Source of the DNA: Lycium barbarum
Lineage: Eukaryota > Streptophyta > Magnoliopsida > Solanales > Solanaceae
Direction: 5' to 3'
NCBI RefSeq assembly: GCF_019175385.1
Contig: NC_083338.1
Location: forward strand, 95,005,777-95,069,776
Length of the DNA stretch: 64,000 nt
Positions within the stretch are counted from its first letter, which is position 1. Every line of letters starts with the position of its first letter. Under the pieces are notes generated by a model. The model was not told the DNA's origin and ran no database searches. It saw nothing but the letters and a program-made list of their open reading frames with translations. Of the stretch, positions 22,737 to 34,157 are shown in pieces. A program made the position numbers and the translations under genes.

Positions 22737-24027
22737 ATGAAGGGTTATATGGTGACGGTTAATTCGCTTGTTGGGTTGGGTTCATATTCTTACCACCCAA
22801 AGAAGTTTAATCTTGACCTGAAAAATAAAACAACTCCTCCAGTAAAGCCTTCTATCGTTGAGCCACCAAAGCTTGAGCTGAAGAAGCTCCCATCACATTT
22901 GAAATATGAGTTCCTTAGTCCGAATAATACATTACCAGTTATTGTTTCAGTATTACTGACTGAGGAGCAGATCGAAAGGGTTTTGGAGATATTGTGTGAT
23001 TATAAGCGTACTATTGGTTGGACCATAACAGACATTAGGGGGATTCCTTCTGGGATCTGTGAGCATAAAATCCAGTTAGAGAAGGATAGCAAGACGAGTG
23101 TGAAACACCAAAGGAGACTGAATGAGAACATGCAAAAGTCGTCAAGAAAGAAATCATCAATTGGTTAGACGCTGGAGTGGTTTACCCTATTGCTGACAGT
23201 AAATGGGTGAGCCCAGTTCAATGTGTACCGAAAATGCGCGGCATCACAGTGGTGCCTAATGCAAAGAATGAGATGATTCGAACGAGGACCGTGACAGGTT
23301 GGAGAGTTGGCATAGACTATCGCAAGCATAACACTGCTACTTGCAAGGATCACTTCCCTATGCCTTTTATTAATCAGATGCTTGATCGGCTAGCGGGATG
23401 GTCTTACTATTGCTTCTTAGAGGGGTATTTGAGCAAAAATCAGATCAACATCGCCCTTGAGGATCAGGAAAAGACGACACTTACTGTCCTTATGGGACAT
23501 TCGCTTTCAGCACGATGCCCTTTGGTCTCTCCAATGCACCGGCTGCCTTTCAGCGGTGTATGATGTCGATATTTTCTGATATGGTGGAAGACTTTCTTAA
23601 GGTCTTTATGGATGATTTCTCGGTGGTTGGTGATTCTTTTGATGACTGTCTTGACCATCTGGGTCGAGTGCTTAAACACTGTGAGGAGACTAATCTGGTG
23701 CTAAATTGGGAGAAGTACCACTTCATGGTGAAGGAAGGGATCATCCTCGGGCATAAAATCTCTGAAAAGGGGGTTGAGGTCGATTAGGTGAAGATTGATG
23801 TGATTTCAAAGCTTCCTCCACCTATCTCAGTTAAAGGTGTCCGGAGCTTCTTGGGACATGTTGGTTTCTATATGCGTTTCATCAAGGATTTCTCAAAAAT
23901 TTCTAACCCGATGTGTAAGCTTCTTGAAAAAGAGGCTAAGTTCAAATTTAACGAGAAGTGTCGAAAGGCATTCAATGAATTGAAGGAGCGTTTGACCACA
24001 GCTCTTATTATTGTTTTTCCTGACTAG
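22737..24027 (+). pseudogene. pol: Reverse transcriptase region, frameshifted
   Basis: A linker and the RT N-terminus lie at 22737-23168 (YSYHPKKFNLDL, IGWTITDIRGIPSGICEHKI). After a frameshift the palm/fingers continue at 23177-23480 (ADSKWVSPVQCVPK, GWRVGIDYRK, HFPMPFINQMLDRLAG). A second frameshift near 23480-23515 leads to MPFGLSNAPAAFQRCM and the catalytic FMDD box (23605-23616). The thumb/connection has SVKGVRSFLGH and CKLLEKEAKF, interrupted by a TAG at 23785-23787. The last part ends at a TAG (24025-24027) where the family usually has Trp. It would copy the element RNA into DNA. At least two frameshifts and two stops abolish activity. Confidence 0.9.
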
Positions 24028-24480
24028 TCTTTGTCGTTCGAGTTAATGTGTGATGCGAGTGGTTTTGCTATCGGTGCTGTGCTTGGCTAGAGACATAATA
24101 AAATTATGCACCCTATATATTATGCCAGCAGAACATTGAATGCAGCTCAGATGAATTACACAGTGACTGAGCAAGAGCTGCTTGCTATAGTCTTTACTTT
24201 TAAAAAATTCCGAGCCTATCTGTTGGGGTCCAAAATTGTGGTATACACAGATCATGTTGTATTGAGGTACCTAATGGCAAAGAAAGAAGCTAAGCCGCGA
24301 TTGATTCGATGTGTGCTGTTGTTGCAAGAATTCAATTTCGAGGTGAAAGACCGCAAGGGAACTGAGAATCAGGCTGCTGACCATCTCTTTCGGCTTGAAG
24401 AAGCCAGGAGACTTTCAGATGAGCTAGATATTAATGATGCATTTCCAGATGAGCGGGTGTTAGCGGTGTCAATGGAGGTG
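24028..24480 (+). pseudogene. pol: RNase H region
   Basis: LSFELMCDASGFAIGAVLG (24031-24087) contains the first catalytic Asp. A TAG at 24088-24090 replaces the expected Gln. The frame continues with [19 protein letters not shown] (second acidic residue) and [11 protein letters not shown] (third). The tail reads [20 protein letters not shown], the usual end of the domain. It would degrade RNA in the RNA-DNA hybrid. The motifs are in the same frame as the following integrase start. Confidence 0.85.
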
Positions 24481-25532
24481 GCACCATGGTATGCAGACAT
24501 TGCCAACTATTTGGTAACAGACATAGTTCTAAAGGAGATCAAGTCCTACCAAAAGAAGAAGTTCTTGCGGGATTCTCGTCAATGCTACTGGGACGAGCCC
24601 TACTTGTTCAGAACATACGCTGATAACATTATTTGGCGTTGTGTTCCTGAGAGTGAAGTGATAGCAATTTTGAAGGAATGCAACGACTCTCCGGTTGGGG
24701 GTCATCATAGTGGTAACCAGACTGCTGCTCAAGTTCTTGAATGCGGTTACTACTGGATACTCTCTTTCATGATGCAAATCTGTTGGTGCGGTCTTGTGAT
24801 CAGTGTCAGAGACAAGGTAGCATAAGTAGGAGGTAAGAGATTCCTATGAACTTAGTGATCGAAGTGGAGGTGTTCGATGTCTGGGGTATTGATTTTATGG
24901 GGCCTTTTGTGAGCTCTTATGGCATGAAGTATATATTGTTTTTTTTTTATTATATGTTGAAATGGGTAGAAGTGGTGGCTTTACCTAATAATAAAGCCAA
25001 GAGTGTCATGGGGTTCTTAAAGAAAAACATATTTACTCGATTCGGTACCTCGAGAGCGATAATCAGTGATGGTAGTTCTCACTTTTGCAACAGAGCCTTC
25101 GCGGGGTTAATAGAAAAGTATGGCGTGAAACATAGGGTGGCAACTCCTTATCACCCTCAGACAAATGGGCAAGTTGAAGACTCAAACCGGGAAATCAAGA
25201 GTATTTTGGCCAAGACGGTCAATGTGAACAGAACTGCTTGGTCCCGAAAGCTTGATGATGCTCTATGGGCTTACCGTACTGCGTACAAGACCCTAATTGG
25301 GACTTCTCCTTTCAAGCTAGTTTTTGGCAAAGATTGCCACCTGCCCGTTGAACTGGAACACAAGGCCATGTGGGCGTTGAAAAGTCCAAACATGGATTGG
25401 GAAGAAGCAACTAAGCTCCGGTTGTTTCAACTCAATGAGATGGACGAATTCCGCTATCAGGCCTATGAGAGTGCAACATTGTATAAAGAGAGGATGAAGC
25501 AGTATCATGACAAGAAAATCCTAAAGCGATAA
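24481..25532 (+). pseudogene. pol: Integrase: degraded zinc-binding part and near-intact catalytic core
   Basis: The N-terminal zinc-binding part (about 24640-24825) keeps [10 protein letters not shown], but the CxxC half is corrupted and the frame ends at 24825. The catalytic core at 24846-25532 (228 codons) keeps D16 (WGIDFMGPF), D75 ([10 protein letters not shown]) and E111 (NGQVEDSN). The last two are separated by exactly 35 residues, the canonical D,D-35-E. HPQTNGQ and [10 protein letters not shown] are also typical. It would join element DNA to the chromosome. It ends at a TAA (25530-25532), probably a mutated codon because related sequence continues. Confidence 0.9.
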
Positions 25533-25793
25533 CTCTACAAGGGTGACACTATCCTGCTGTTTAATTCTAGATTGAAGCTGCTATCGGGCAAGTTAAAATC
25601 AAGGTGGTCCGGTCCTTCTGAGGTGGTAAGTGTTTCACCCCATGGGGCGATTGAATTGAAGTCCGGAGATGGAATTCAGACATTTAAGGTGAACGGGCAG
25701 CGGGTGAAGCACTACCATGGTTGCATTTATAGGGATAGAATTGTTGATAGGTACCGGTTGAAGCATCTGGGAATGGATCCTGATCCGGAATAA
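25533..25793 (+). pseudogene. pol: Integrase C-terminal (GPY/F-like) module
   Basis: LKLLSGKLKSRWSGPSEVV followed by IELKSGDGIQTFKVNGQRVK is the DNA-binding C-terminal module seen after Ty3/gypsy integrase cores. There is no chromodomain, as expected for Athila. The natural pol end is the TAA at 25791-25793. Confidence 0.82.
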
Positions 25794-27443
25794 AACGGTA
25801 CCACTGTCGTGCCGCGATGTTAAATCAAGCGCTTCTTTGGAGGCAACTCAAGTTTAGATTTTTGTATTTTTCTTGGTGTGTTAATTTGTTTTCAGTAGTG
25901 TATCTGGGCTGTTTGACGGGTGTTGAGTGTGCAGGAACTGGAACTCAGGAATCTGGCAAAAGTTCATCTTAGTGCAAATTGACGGGACCGTCGACATTAT
26001 TGACAGACCGTCGATACGCATGGATGGTATGCAGAGCCAAAAGTTTAGAGAATTTGCAAACTCCAACTCTCTGACAAAGTGATTCGACGAACCGTCGATA
26101 TTCGATGGTACCGTCTTTGTACAGTGACGGTCCGTCGACTTACCAGATAAATTTTTGATTTTTTCTGTAAGTCGATGGACCATCGACATTAGACGACACC
26201 GTCGATGTACAAAGACGGTTCGTCGAGTTACCAGGTAAGTTGGTATTTAGAAAAAATAGAAAACCAAAAAAGAAAGTCGAGCAGAAGGTTTAAAACCGAT
26301 GCACTTACACGCCTTTTCCCTTTCCACCTTCTTCACCCACGATCAAACCCCTTAACTACCCACAAATCTCTCCCCCACTATACCTCTATTAACATTCCAA
26401 TTTCCCCATAAAAACCCTCATTATTCCCACAAAAAAACCATACCCACCTTCTGCTCAAAACAATAACAAGTGAGTGTTCTTCATTATTTTTCGCATCCAC
26501 TATTGCTATCAAAGTCCCAATTCCTGAGTTTTCCTCATAATTTTTCTTGTGAATCAGGTATATAGATGGCAGGGGCCCCTTTTCTTGGTTTTTGTTTGTC
26601 TAAATTTGGCCTGGAATTCGAAAAGACACACCTGGGGTTCCTAAAGTGATTAAATTCGTATATTGTGGAACTAGGATTGTGTCTACCATGTTATGAACTA
26701 TGTTGGGGGCGTACCAATTAGGTTAGGGAATTCAAATACAATGTTGAGCATAAAGGGTAGAAATCATGACCTAAGTTGTAATTTGGGAATGAAATTCATG
26801 CTCGTATGTGAAATTATTGGTTAGGGGTAGGGAACTTGGTATGTTTACTTGCAATTAGGACCAGGGGACAAGAATATCGAACCTCCATTTTGTCGGCGGG
26901 CATTTTGATCCACATACGTGTCAATTCATTATGCCCGCCAATGATTCATAACGGTTATTATGTGAAAAGTGATGAAAATAGTGAAGTGTACTCTGAGTAA
27001 CTCCAACGGGTTTGAGGGCATTTCGATTGATAACTTCAGTTTGATATTGTTATGCCCGCCAAACAAAACCCGACAATATACCAAATGGTTAAAAAGATGT
27101 GAAGCAAGAGGGTGAAGTTTGAGTAACCCCAAAGCCCCTAACCTTGAAAGATTGTACATAGATGAAAAAATTAGTCTGTGATGTCTGTGCTTTGGAATTT
27201 AACTTAGTTAGCAGATTCTTTGTTTTCCACATGACAGTATCGTAAACATGTCAATGGTACCATCAGTAAGTCAACGAACTGTCCTTTTACAATGACGGTA
27301 TCATCGAGTTACTCGACGGTCCATCGAGTTACAAAGACGGTCTGCAGGCCACAATTTCAGAGAACAAACATAATGGACTAATATGCCTATTGATTGACCT
27401 TATATTGCACATACTGATCAACAAATAGTTTTCAATGACAGAT
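25794..27443 (+). other. Spacer between pol and ORF2 of the Athila-type element
   Basis: About 1.65 kb without a plausible protein. It carries two further clusters of GACGGTCCGTCGA-like words (about 25980-26225 and 27235-27345), the same word class as in the LTRs. A pyrimidine-rich segment at 26320-26460 could act as a splice acceptor region for a subgenomic ORF2 RNA. That is inference. Confidence 0.6.
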
Positions 27444-27999
27444 ATGGCTCCACCCAAGCTGACAACTACAGGAGGGGGTAGTTCAAGGCAGATATAGAGA
27501 GAAACGGGTAGAAGGAGGCCCAATGGTCAACTCGCTCTAAGAGATGAACCTTCGGATGATGAAGCCGGGGTTATGCTAGTAAAGAAGAACAGGGCTACTG
27601 TTCCTGTTTGGAACAGGCAGGTCACAGTACCATCTCGTTCGCCTTCCGGTTCCTCCAGTCTGAAGAGGAGGGATCTTCTTCATCCGGATCAGGTAACGGA
27701 GATGCAGAAGAGGGTTCAGAGGCTGCTTCAGGAGAAGCTACGGGGGGTGATTCACTGGCCTCCCAGTCACCCACTGGATCCCCAGCTCAACAGAGTTCAC
27801 CCCCAACCGAAGGTAATGATGTAACTACATCACGAAAGGTCAGAACTAAAAATTTAGAAGATGATCGTCTCCGATTCACAGTCGCAGGTGATAAGGAACT
27901 ATTTGATGCTGGGATTGCATTAAAAAATGAGACTGGGCCGAACGAGAATAGAACCATCCATGAGGAGAGGCGTACTAGTTTTGAGGGTCTGGAGATCCC

Positions 28000-28031
<32 letters not shown>

Positions 28032-29710
28032 CACCAGAGACACCATTGAGCACTATCATCTGGGCTTCATAGATAACGCTCCTGGGGAGCACTGTCTAGT
28101 GTTGGTGCGGGAGTTGTATGCTGCGTATGGAGCCTTGATTAACAAAGTAAGAAAATCGAGACAGAAGCTGATTGAGATTGACCCATTGACAGAGGTCGAG
28201 GTGAGAGGAGTGAAAGTTGATATCTCCGCTGAAGCAATCAACAAGGTGTATTTCAGTAATGACTATATTGATCCAAGACAGACAGATGAGTTGGATGATA
28301 AATTTAACAGAATGGATAAGCAGACAGTCTGAGATTGGGTGGTGGCAGTAATTGTCTGACCAAGTAAGAGGGTGGAGACTACTGACATGTTCCAACAGAT
28401 AAAGAAGCGTTGGCTGACACTTGATGGCAAGTTCTGGTGGAGTGTGCAACAGTTGTGGCTCCTTCCTACTCAGACCGATAATGCACTCACTATTAATAGA
28501 TCCATCATATTGGCTGCATTGATGACTAGATACCCGATTAATTTCGGGCGGTTAGCTGCCGATGAGATGCAGCTGAGAGCCTCACATTCCATTACTTCAT
28601 TGATATATTCGTATTTGATCATCGAGCTCAGTCAGAGGGCACATGTCCTTATTCTACCACACATTGATCACCGGATTATAGCCTCGCATGTGTATTCAGT
28701 GAAGAAGAGCAAAGATGAGGCCATTAGAGAGGGCCAAGATGCAGAGGACGGCTTCCCGGTATTGTTTGGGGGTTTGCCTGAGCCTCAGAACATTCAGCTT
28801 TCAGGGGCCGCCAGTGATACTACTGAGGTGTTACCTGCCACTACTGCCCATATTTTCGAGCCTATCCGGACTACAGATCTTGAGCCTCCACACACAGATG
28901 CACAAGCGACCTAGACTCCGGCTCCACAGCCACAGACGACAGCCACAAACTGCTGCGTCATAGCCATAGGGTATCGCTGCACCGCCACAGGGGGCAACCA
29001 GAGTTGCGGACCCATATTCTTTCTCTCTCGAGAACTTCAGGAAATTTGAAAAGCGGGCAGCGACAACAGATGAGCAGTCCAAAGTTATAGTTAGGCATCT
29101 GGATGAGTTTGTAAATCAAAAGGTTGCGGCTGCCATGATGCCACTGAGGCAGGCCACGTCTACTTGCTTAGATAGTTTTGAGACGCGACTTGCAGCTTTG
29201 GAGTTGTCTCAACTGAGTACTTCTACTGATGTATTGCGGGTTGAGTTGGAGCAGCTGAAAGCTGCAGTACTGATTTTGCAGGCTCGTGATCGAAGTATAG
29301 AGACGATGCCACCTCTCACCAGTACTGAGTTGGATGATGAGGTACTTTCGGTGGTACAATTGATTCCTGATATAGGTGCTCCAGCTGCCACTAGTGTTGG
29401 GGACACTAGAGGGAAGAGGAAGAGAGTGATGCTTGCAGCTGAGGAGGATTCTGGTGATGAGAATCGAGAGCGAACTCGGCTTCGGGGTCTGAGTATGGAG
29501 GAGCAGGAGATGGAGGAGGCCATCAGGAACTATCTTGTGCCGAACCACCCTATTGGGAGTGCAGGTGCCACATCGAGCAGTGCTCCCGCTGGGGAGACTT
29601 TGCCACCGCCCCTTCCTATTCCAGAGAAGGTGCCTGAGGGTACTACTACTACTGCTGCCACTGAGACTCCAATTGATGCCTCGCAGGTCATAGAGCCTCG
29701 AGATGAGTAG
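27444..29710 (+). pseudogene. Athila ORF2 (envelope-position ORF with plant transposon-type domain), broken
   Basis: The first ATG of this region is at 27444. A Ser/Gly/acidic N-terminus is broken by a TAG (27495-27497) and a frameshift near 27.6 kb. A 30-base C run (28001-28030) encodes a Pro tract. The central domain (about 28080-28900) reads LVRELYAAYGALI, EVRGVKVDISAEAINKVYF, WLTLDGKFWW and NRSIILAALMTRYPINFGRL. This resembles the 'putative plant transposon protein' domain found in ORFs after integrase in Athila elements. The C-terminus (29135-29710) has a coiled-coil-like Leu/Glu stretch and a Thr/Pro-rich tail. Stops at about 28330 and 28357 (TGA) and 28912 (TAG) break it. I see no convincing signal peptide or membrane anchor, so an envelope role is not supported here. 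Confidence 0.72.
28001..28030 (+). repeat. C30 homopolymer within ORF2
   Basis: Thirty consecutive C bases encode proline in frame. Length may be unreliable in assembly and is likely hypermutable. Confidence 0.9.
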
Positions 29711-31250
29711 CGCGCATAGTGCGCCACAGGTATTCCTACTCCCTTGTTTTTATTTTTACTGCATTGGGGACATTGCAGAGTTTTTTAGTTGGGGGTGGGA
29801 GTATATGATTTGTAGTTAGAGTAGATAGGTGTTTAGGACCCCTCTCGGCTTTTATTTGCCAGAGTTCTTTTCCAGAGGGGTTTTTATTTTGTTGAAACCG
29901 ACATGCGTAGGATGTTGTTTAGATAGAATAGAGTAGTTTTGACTTATTTGGTAGTGTTCTGAAACTTATGGCATGTTTTGTGATTTTGTTGGAAATTATG
30001 GACCCTTCGAAAAAAATTGAAAGATGCATACTTAAAAACAACTACTGATTAACGCGATTGATTCTTTGTATGACATTATGATTATTGGGGTAATGTGTGT
30101 GATGAATGATTGCTTAGGAGGTCACAGTTGTAAAAATAATCATCCTTATGTCGATGTGTGTGTGAGATGTTAGATGTATTCATACTATGCATGTGTAATC
30201 TAAAACTTGCCTGGTTAGTCATGTTTGAATTCGGCAGATAGTTTGGTTGTGAAATGATCTTAGGCTTTCTTTGAATAAATAGTCACTTTTCCTTATAAGC
30301 TTGACCATGAAATGCAAATATCCTTAGTTTTCCCTTTTTGAGCCTTAACCTTTTTGTTGGCCAGCTGTAACAAAACCATACCCTTTTTGAATTAAATTCT
30401 AGTTTCGCACCCGGCCCTCCTTGATACTACGAGATAAAAGAGGCTAAACGCCTAAGTTTGGGGGGGGGGGGGTGAGACAAGTATGAAGTAGAGGCTAAAA
30501 GCCTCAGTTGAGGGTGTGTAAGTTGTGGTGGTTGACACTCGATGTGGTTGTTGTACATATTTAGAAGAAAAAAAATCAGAAAATTAGAAACTCGTAACAC
30601 AAAAAGAAGGTTAAGCTTTATTAGGAATAAACCACATCGAGGTCAAAGATTTGAAAGAAAATAAAGAAAAGAAGAGGTGAATAACGGTAAGGAGAAGTGT
30701 AGTGTTCAAGGAGGGTGAGTCACTAATACCAAAAGTATCCTACCCGTCCCTAAGCGTACATTACAAGCCGAAAACAAGTCCTAACGTGATCAAAATTGAA
30801 CTATCCAAGGATGAAAGCATAGAAAATAAGGGCAAGTCTATGGTATTTGTGTGTGTAGATATGAATTTCTTTGTGAGAGTGAGTGTCTTCTCTTCTCTTT
30901 AGTCTTTTGTCCCTTTTTCATTGTATATATGTGTGTGGGACATTCTTTGATCTATGAGAGGGCCTAAGGATTGCAATTTGTCCAAAAGAAAGTGACCGCC
31001 TAAAGTGACGTTTGTGTGCATCATGATATGTTCAATAATGTAATGTCATAAAATGAAGCTTCATTGTGAGTCGTAGCATTCTTGAGTTGTGCATCGTATT
31101 TTGATCATGAAAGTGAGGTGGTCCTTGGTAGTAAAACATGCATGTCTGTAGTTCGGAGTCAAAACCATTGTAGACATTATTACTTTGTGATATCTAGGTA
31201 ATAGTTGAGTCGTTGTGTTGTTTTACTTGCTTGAGGACAAGCAAAGACTT
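29711..31250 (+). other. 3' non-coding region of the Athila-type element
   Basis: About 1.5 kb between ORF2 and the polypurine tract. It includes a G13 run (30460-30472) and no credible ORF. Confidence 0.6.
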
Positions 31251-31264
31251 TAAGTTGGGGGTGT
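31251..31264 (+). other. Polypurine tract of the Athila-type element
   Basis: TAAGTTGGGGGTGT directly precedes the 3' LTR start TGATGTG and follows the word GAGGACAAGCAAAG, as in other Athila-type elements. Confidence 0.75.
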
Positions 31265-32577
31265 TGATGTGCCGTGAAATTATGGCACATTTGATGCTTT
31301 TTAACTCTAAGTTTTATTTGTTTTCAAGTGAGTTTTTGTCAATTTGATGTGTTTTGTGTATGTTGCAGGTATTTAGAAGTTGGAAAGCAAAAAATAAAAA
31401 CAGTTGAAAACAAGGAATTTTGAAGACTAGGCACTGCTATGCACTTGTACGGACCGTCAACATGCTCGACGGTCCGTCAAGCAGGTCGTCGATCTGCCTT
31501 GAGTGAAAGTTCAGAGACTGTGCAACTTTGATGCAAAAGGACGGGAAGGTTGACAGACCGTCAACATGATCGACGGTCCGTCGATTGAAGTTCTGCAGCT
31601 TGATTTTGTCATCAGATCTTCGAAGTGCACCGTCATTATTCAACGGTACCGTCAATGTGCAAAGACAGTTCGTCGAGTTACAAGCCGACCTGGGCAGGAT
31701 TGGTTTTATTAATTCCGAGTTTTGGACTTGTATAAATACCTGATTTGGTTTTATTTATCAGACATCTTGAGTTTAAGACTTGTATTGAGCACTTTTGAGT
31801 TCTTAGTACTTTTCAAGGGTTTCAAGACTATTCTATTTTGTTTATCTTCAATTCTCTTTGTAAGTTCAAACAACAATTACAAGTCTTGCGTTTTTATCAA
31901 TTCCATGAGTAGCTAAATTCCCTACTAAGGTTGTGGACCCAAGGATGGGTGTTTTGCGCATGGGTTTCTAGTTGTGATATATGCATAATGGATTGTTAGG
32001 GTTTGTTAGTTCTTCATTATTTATTGTTAGTTGATGGTGCAAACATAGCTTACGCCATAAATCTTGATTTATTTGGAAAAATAATTAAGGTTTGGTAAGA
32101 ACTAATAACAAGAACTCAGGGCTTTAAACCTTGTTTAATAAATTCACTTAGGAATAAGAGGATTTACTTGGCATATTTAATCGTTCTTCATATAAACTCT
32201 TTTGTATGTGGGAAAATCATAAGGAGATATTGTTCTTAACTATTGGGAAATATTAGGAACTCCATTAGAGATTAAGTGCACTCATACAACGATCCATTAG
32301 AAGTATATCATATTAGTACCCTAAGCATTGCATTCATCTGGCGGGGACACAACCTTGGTTTCTTTTACCATATATTGCAATCCAAAGCAATTAGTCATAA
32401 ACAACCAACTTTCTACAAAATCATCGGAGTAAGACATTAGACCTAAATAAAGAATTCTATGATTTTAATAACCTTTTCACACCATATTCCCTGTGGGATT
32501 CGACCCTAACCTTGTTGAGTTACTATATTTGACAACGTCCGCTTTACGCTAATAAAAAGTGTAATTTGAGCGTATGA
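31265..32577 (+). repeat. 3' LTR of the Athila-type element
   Basis: Partner of 18864-20199. The last four bases are ATGA instead of ATCA. The GACGGTCCGTC cluster recurs at 31446-31674. Confidence 0.92.
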
Positions 32578-32813
32578 GATATATCTGCTCCCAATCGCAA
32601 AGTTGAGGGGTATATTTGCGTTTTTTTCCTTATTTAATTTAAATCCCACAAAACAAAAGAGCTAACTAAAGTGACATGATATTTGGCTCATCCCATCGAT
32701 CATACACTTGTATGTTGGAAACAAAGATTAAATTCAAAGAGAATTGACCTTAGTTTAAGTAGACGTTTGGCCATAGAAATTGAAATATGTTCCACTTTTT
32801 TTAGAATTTTGAA

Positions 32814-33987
32814 GGCAGAATAGTCAGGGAGGCCCTTATACTTGTCCAGTTTTGTCATCCCGTGTTTGTACTTATGAGTTTGTCAACTAAACCTCTCTAC
32901 CCTTAAAAAATATCATTTTAAGCCCCTCTGACCGTTGACCAAGCATATGTGACAATTTGATTGATGAGTGGGACAAGAAGAGTGTATTTCACGCGTACAC
33001 TGAGCGTGACACTGAAAATTTAGACTAAGAAATGATTAATTAAATAAAAAGAAAACTAAAAGATAAAAAATTTAAAATTTAAAAAAAAAGTTGTCTCACT
33101 CCATCCATCTTCTCCCTCTCTAAGCCGCTCCCTCTCTGTTCTCTGCCTCGCCGGAGTTGACCACTGGCGACGCTCAGTTCCCCTCCCCCACCCCTCCCTT
33201 CTCTCTTCTTCTTCGGATCTGGTCCCCAACCTTCAAATTTTCTTTTGGAGAGAATCCAATTTTCTTGCCCAATAGCACGCCAGCCCCCAGCCATGGCTCC
33301 TTTAGCAAGAATACTACAATCTCCAATATCAATTATTCTTTCTTGTAATCTCACTTTCACTGATCTTTCAAATGAAAAGTACTCATCCATCAAAAATCCA
33401 ACAACAAAAATCATTAGAAATGAAAAGATAATCTCCTAAATTGAAAGCTCAGATTAGAAATGGGTTTATTTAGTTTTTTTCCCAATTTTATTTATTTATT
33501 CTGATTTGTTCATCCATGAAGGTAAAGGATTCATGGGTGAAGGAGAGACAAAAATGAGGAAAATGGAGGGTTTCTGCCTCTAAAGATTTATGTTTTAGGG
33601 GGATTTACAACCGATGAGGTGATGGAGATGCGTTGATCTTGATTTTTTTCATTGGCGGAGCTATTACCGGAAAAAATGGTTATAGGATCTGCAAAATATC
33701 ATTTCTAGCCACTTTCAATTTTTTGCATATAAAAATTAAATTTTGAAAAGGAAATAGAGAATAAAAATGTGTTTTGGTAGATGAATATAAAAAATGACGT
33801 GACCAATGATGTGGCGTTATTTTTGGGATGTGTCATCAATGTTAGAGCAAGTGAGGAACACGCAGCGACAGAGGGGCTTACAATGCTCATTTTTTAAGGG
33901 TAGAGGGGTTTAGTTGGCAAACTCGTAAGTACAAACACCGGGATGATAAAACTGGACAAGTATAGAGGCCTCCCAGGTTATTTCGCT
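32814..33987. mobile_element. Mutator-type non-autonomous element with long TIRs
   Basis: The left end (GGCAGAATAGTCAGGGAGGCC) and the reverse complement of the right end (AGCGAAATAACCTGGGAGGCC) match at most positions. The match continues for roughly 130 bp (for example TATACTTGTCCAGTTTT on each side). Flanks AATTTTGAA (32805-32813) and AATTTTTAA (33988-33996) form a 9-bp TSD with one mismatch. No transposase is encoded. The interior (about 33100-33440) is much more GC-rich and gene-like than the ends, as in Pack-MULEs that capture host sequence. Confidence 0.72.
33293..33439 (+). CDS. Short gene-like ORF inside the Mutator-type element
   Basis: A 48-residue frame starts at an ATG in a good plant context (CCATGGC, 33291-33297). 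It follows about 180 bp of CT-rich, 5'-UTR-like sequence (33111-33290). It begins MAPLARILQSPISIILSCNL, which is hydrophobic near the start and could be an organelle or signal peptide. The frame ends soon after in AT-rich sequence. It could be the captured first exon of a host gene. I recognise no family, and a chance frame cannot be excluded. Confidence 0.3.
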   Translation: MAPLARILQSPISIILSCNLTFTDLSNEKYSSIKNPTTKIIRNEKIIS

Positions 33988-34157
33988 AATTTTTAAAGTT
34001 GGAGTTGTGTTTGATTATAGTTTTTTGCAAATAATAATTGATTGTTTTAATGTAATGAGAGTGAAAAAAAGTAAGAATAAAGTTTTAGCTGTTTTTCAAA
34101 TTTCAAATAAAGTGAATTTTTTTTCCAGAAAAAGTGAATAATTCTCGTGGCCAAACA

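Larger units (their letters stand above)
18864..32577 (+). mobile_element. Full-length Athila-type Ty3/gypsy retrotransposon
   Basis: LTRs of 1,336 and 1,313 bp start TGATGTGCCG and end GAGCGTATCA (ATGA in the right copy). The TSD GATAT lies at 18859-18863 and 32578-32582. A tRNA-Asp primer site follows the left LTR and a G-rich purine tract precedes the right LTR. Domains run gag, protease, reverse transcriptase, RNase H, integrase, GPY/F-like module, spacer, ORF2, 3' non-coding. The tRNA-Asp primer and the large extra ORF after integrase are features of the Athila lineage. All coding parts carry stops or frameshifts, so it cannot be autonomous. It is inserted in the MITE at 271-32629. Confidence 0.93.
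271..32629. mobile_element. Mutator-type MITE split by two nested LTR retrotransposons
   Basis: The left end (271-377) and the reverse complement of the right end (32583-32629) share a terminal inverted repeat with the common word GCAAATATACC. The 9-bp direct repeat TTATTTAAT flanks it at 262-270 and 32630-32638. A 9-bp TSD with inverted ends is the usual mark of the Mutator superfamily. Without the two insertions (378-18394 and 18864-32582) the element is about 620 bp, made of 271-377, 18395-18863 and 32583-32629. The middle part is AT-rich and itself partly palindromic, with GTCTACTCATT/GAGTAGAC-like words. It has no coding capacity, so it would depend on a transposase encoded elsewhere. 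It is the oldest layer of this block. Confidence 0.75.
32764..34157. mobile_element. MITE with GTTTGGCCA ends, split by a nested Mutator-type element
   Basis: CGTTTGGCCA at 32764 and TGGCCAAAC ending near 34157 are inverted. Inside, AT-rich sequence resumes on either side of the nested element (32814-33987). Possible 8-bp flanks (AAGTAGAC and AGGTAAAT) match only partly, so the superfamily (perhaps hAT) is uncertain. Confidence 0.5.

Noticed and set aside
27444..29710. Athila ORF2 as a functional envelope gene
   Set aside because: Position fits, but no signal peptide, cleavage site or membrane anchor is visible and the domain resembles a plant transposon-type domain; the frame is broken.
93..32700. 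A further outer inverted repeat suggested by ATCGATGGGA near 93 and its complement near 32690
   Set aside because: Similarity is short and patchy; no TSD found.
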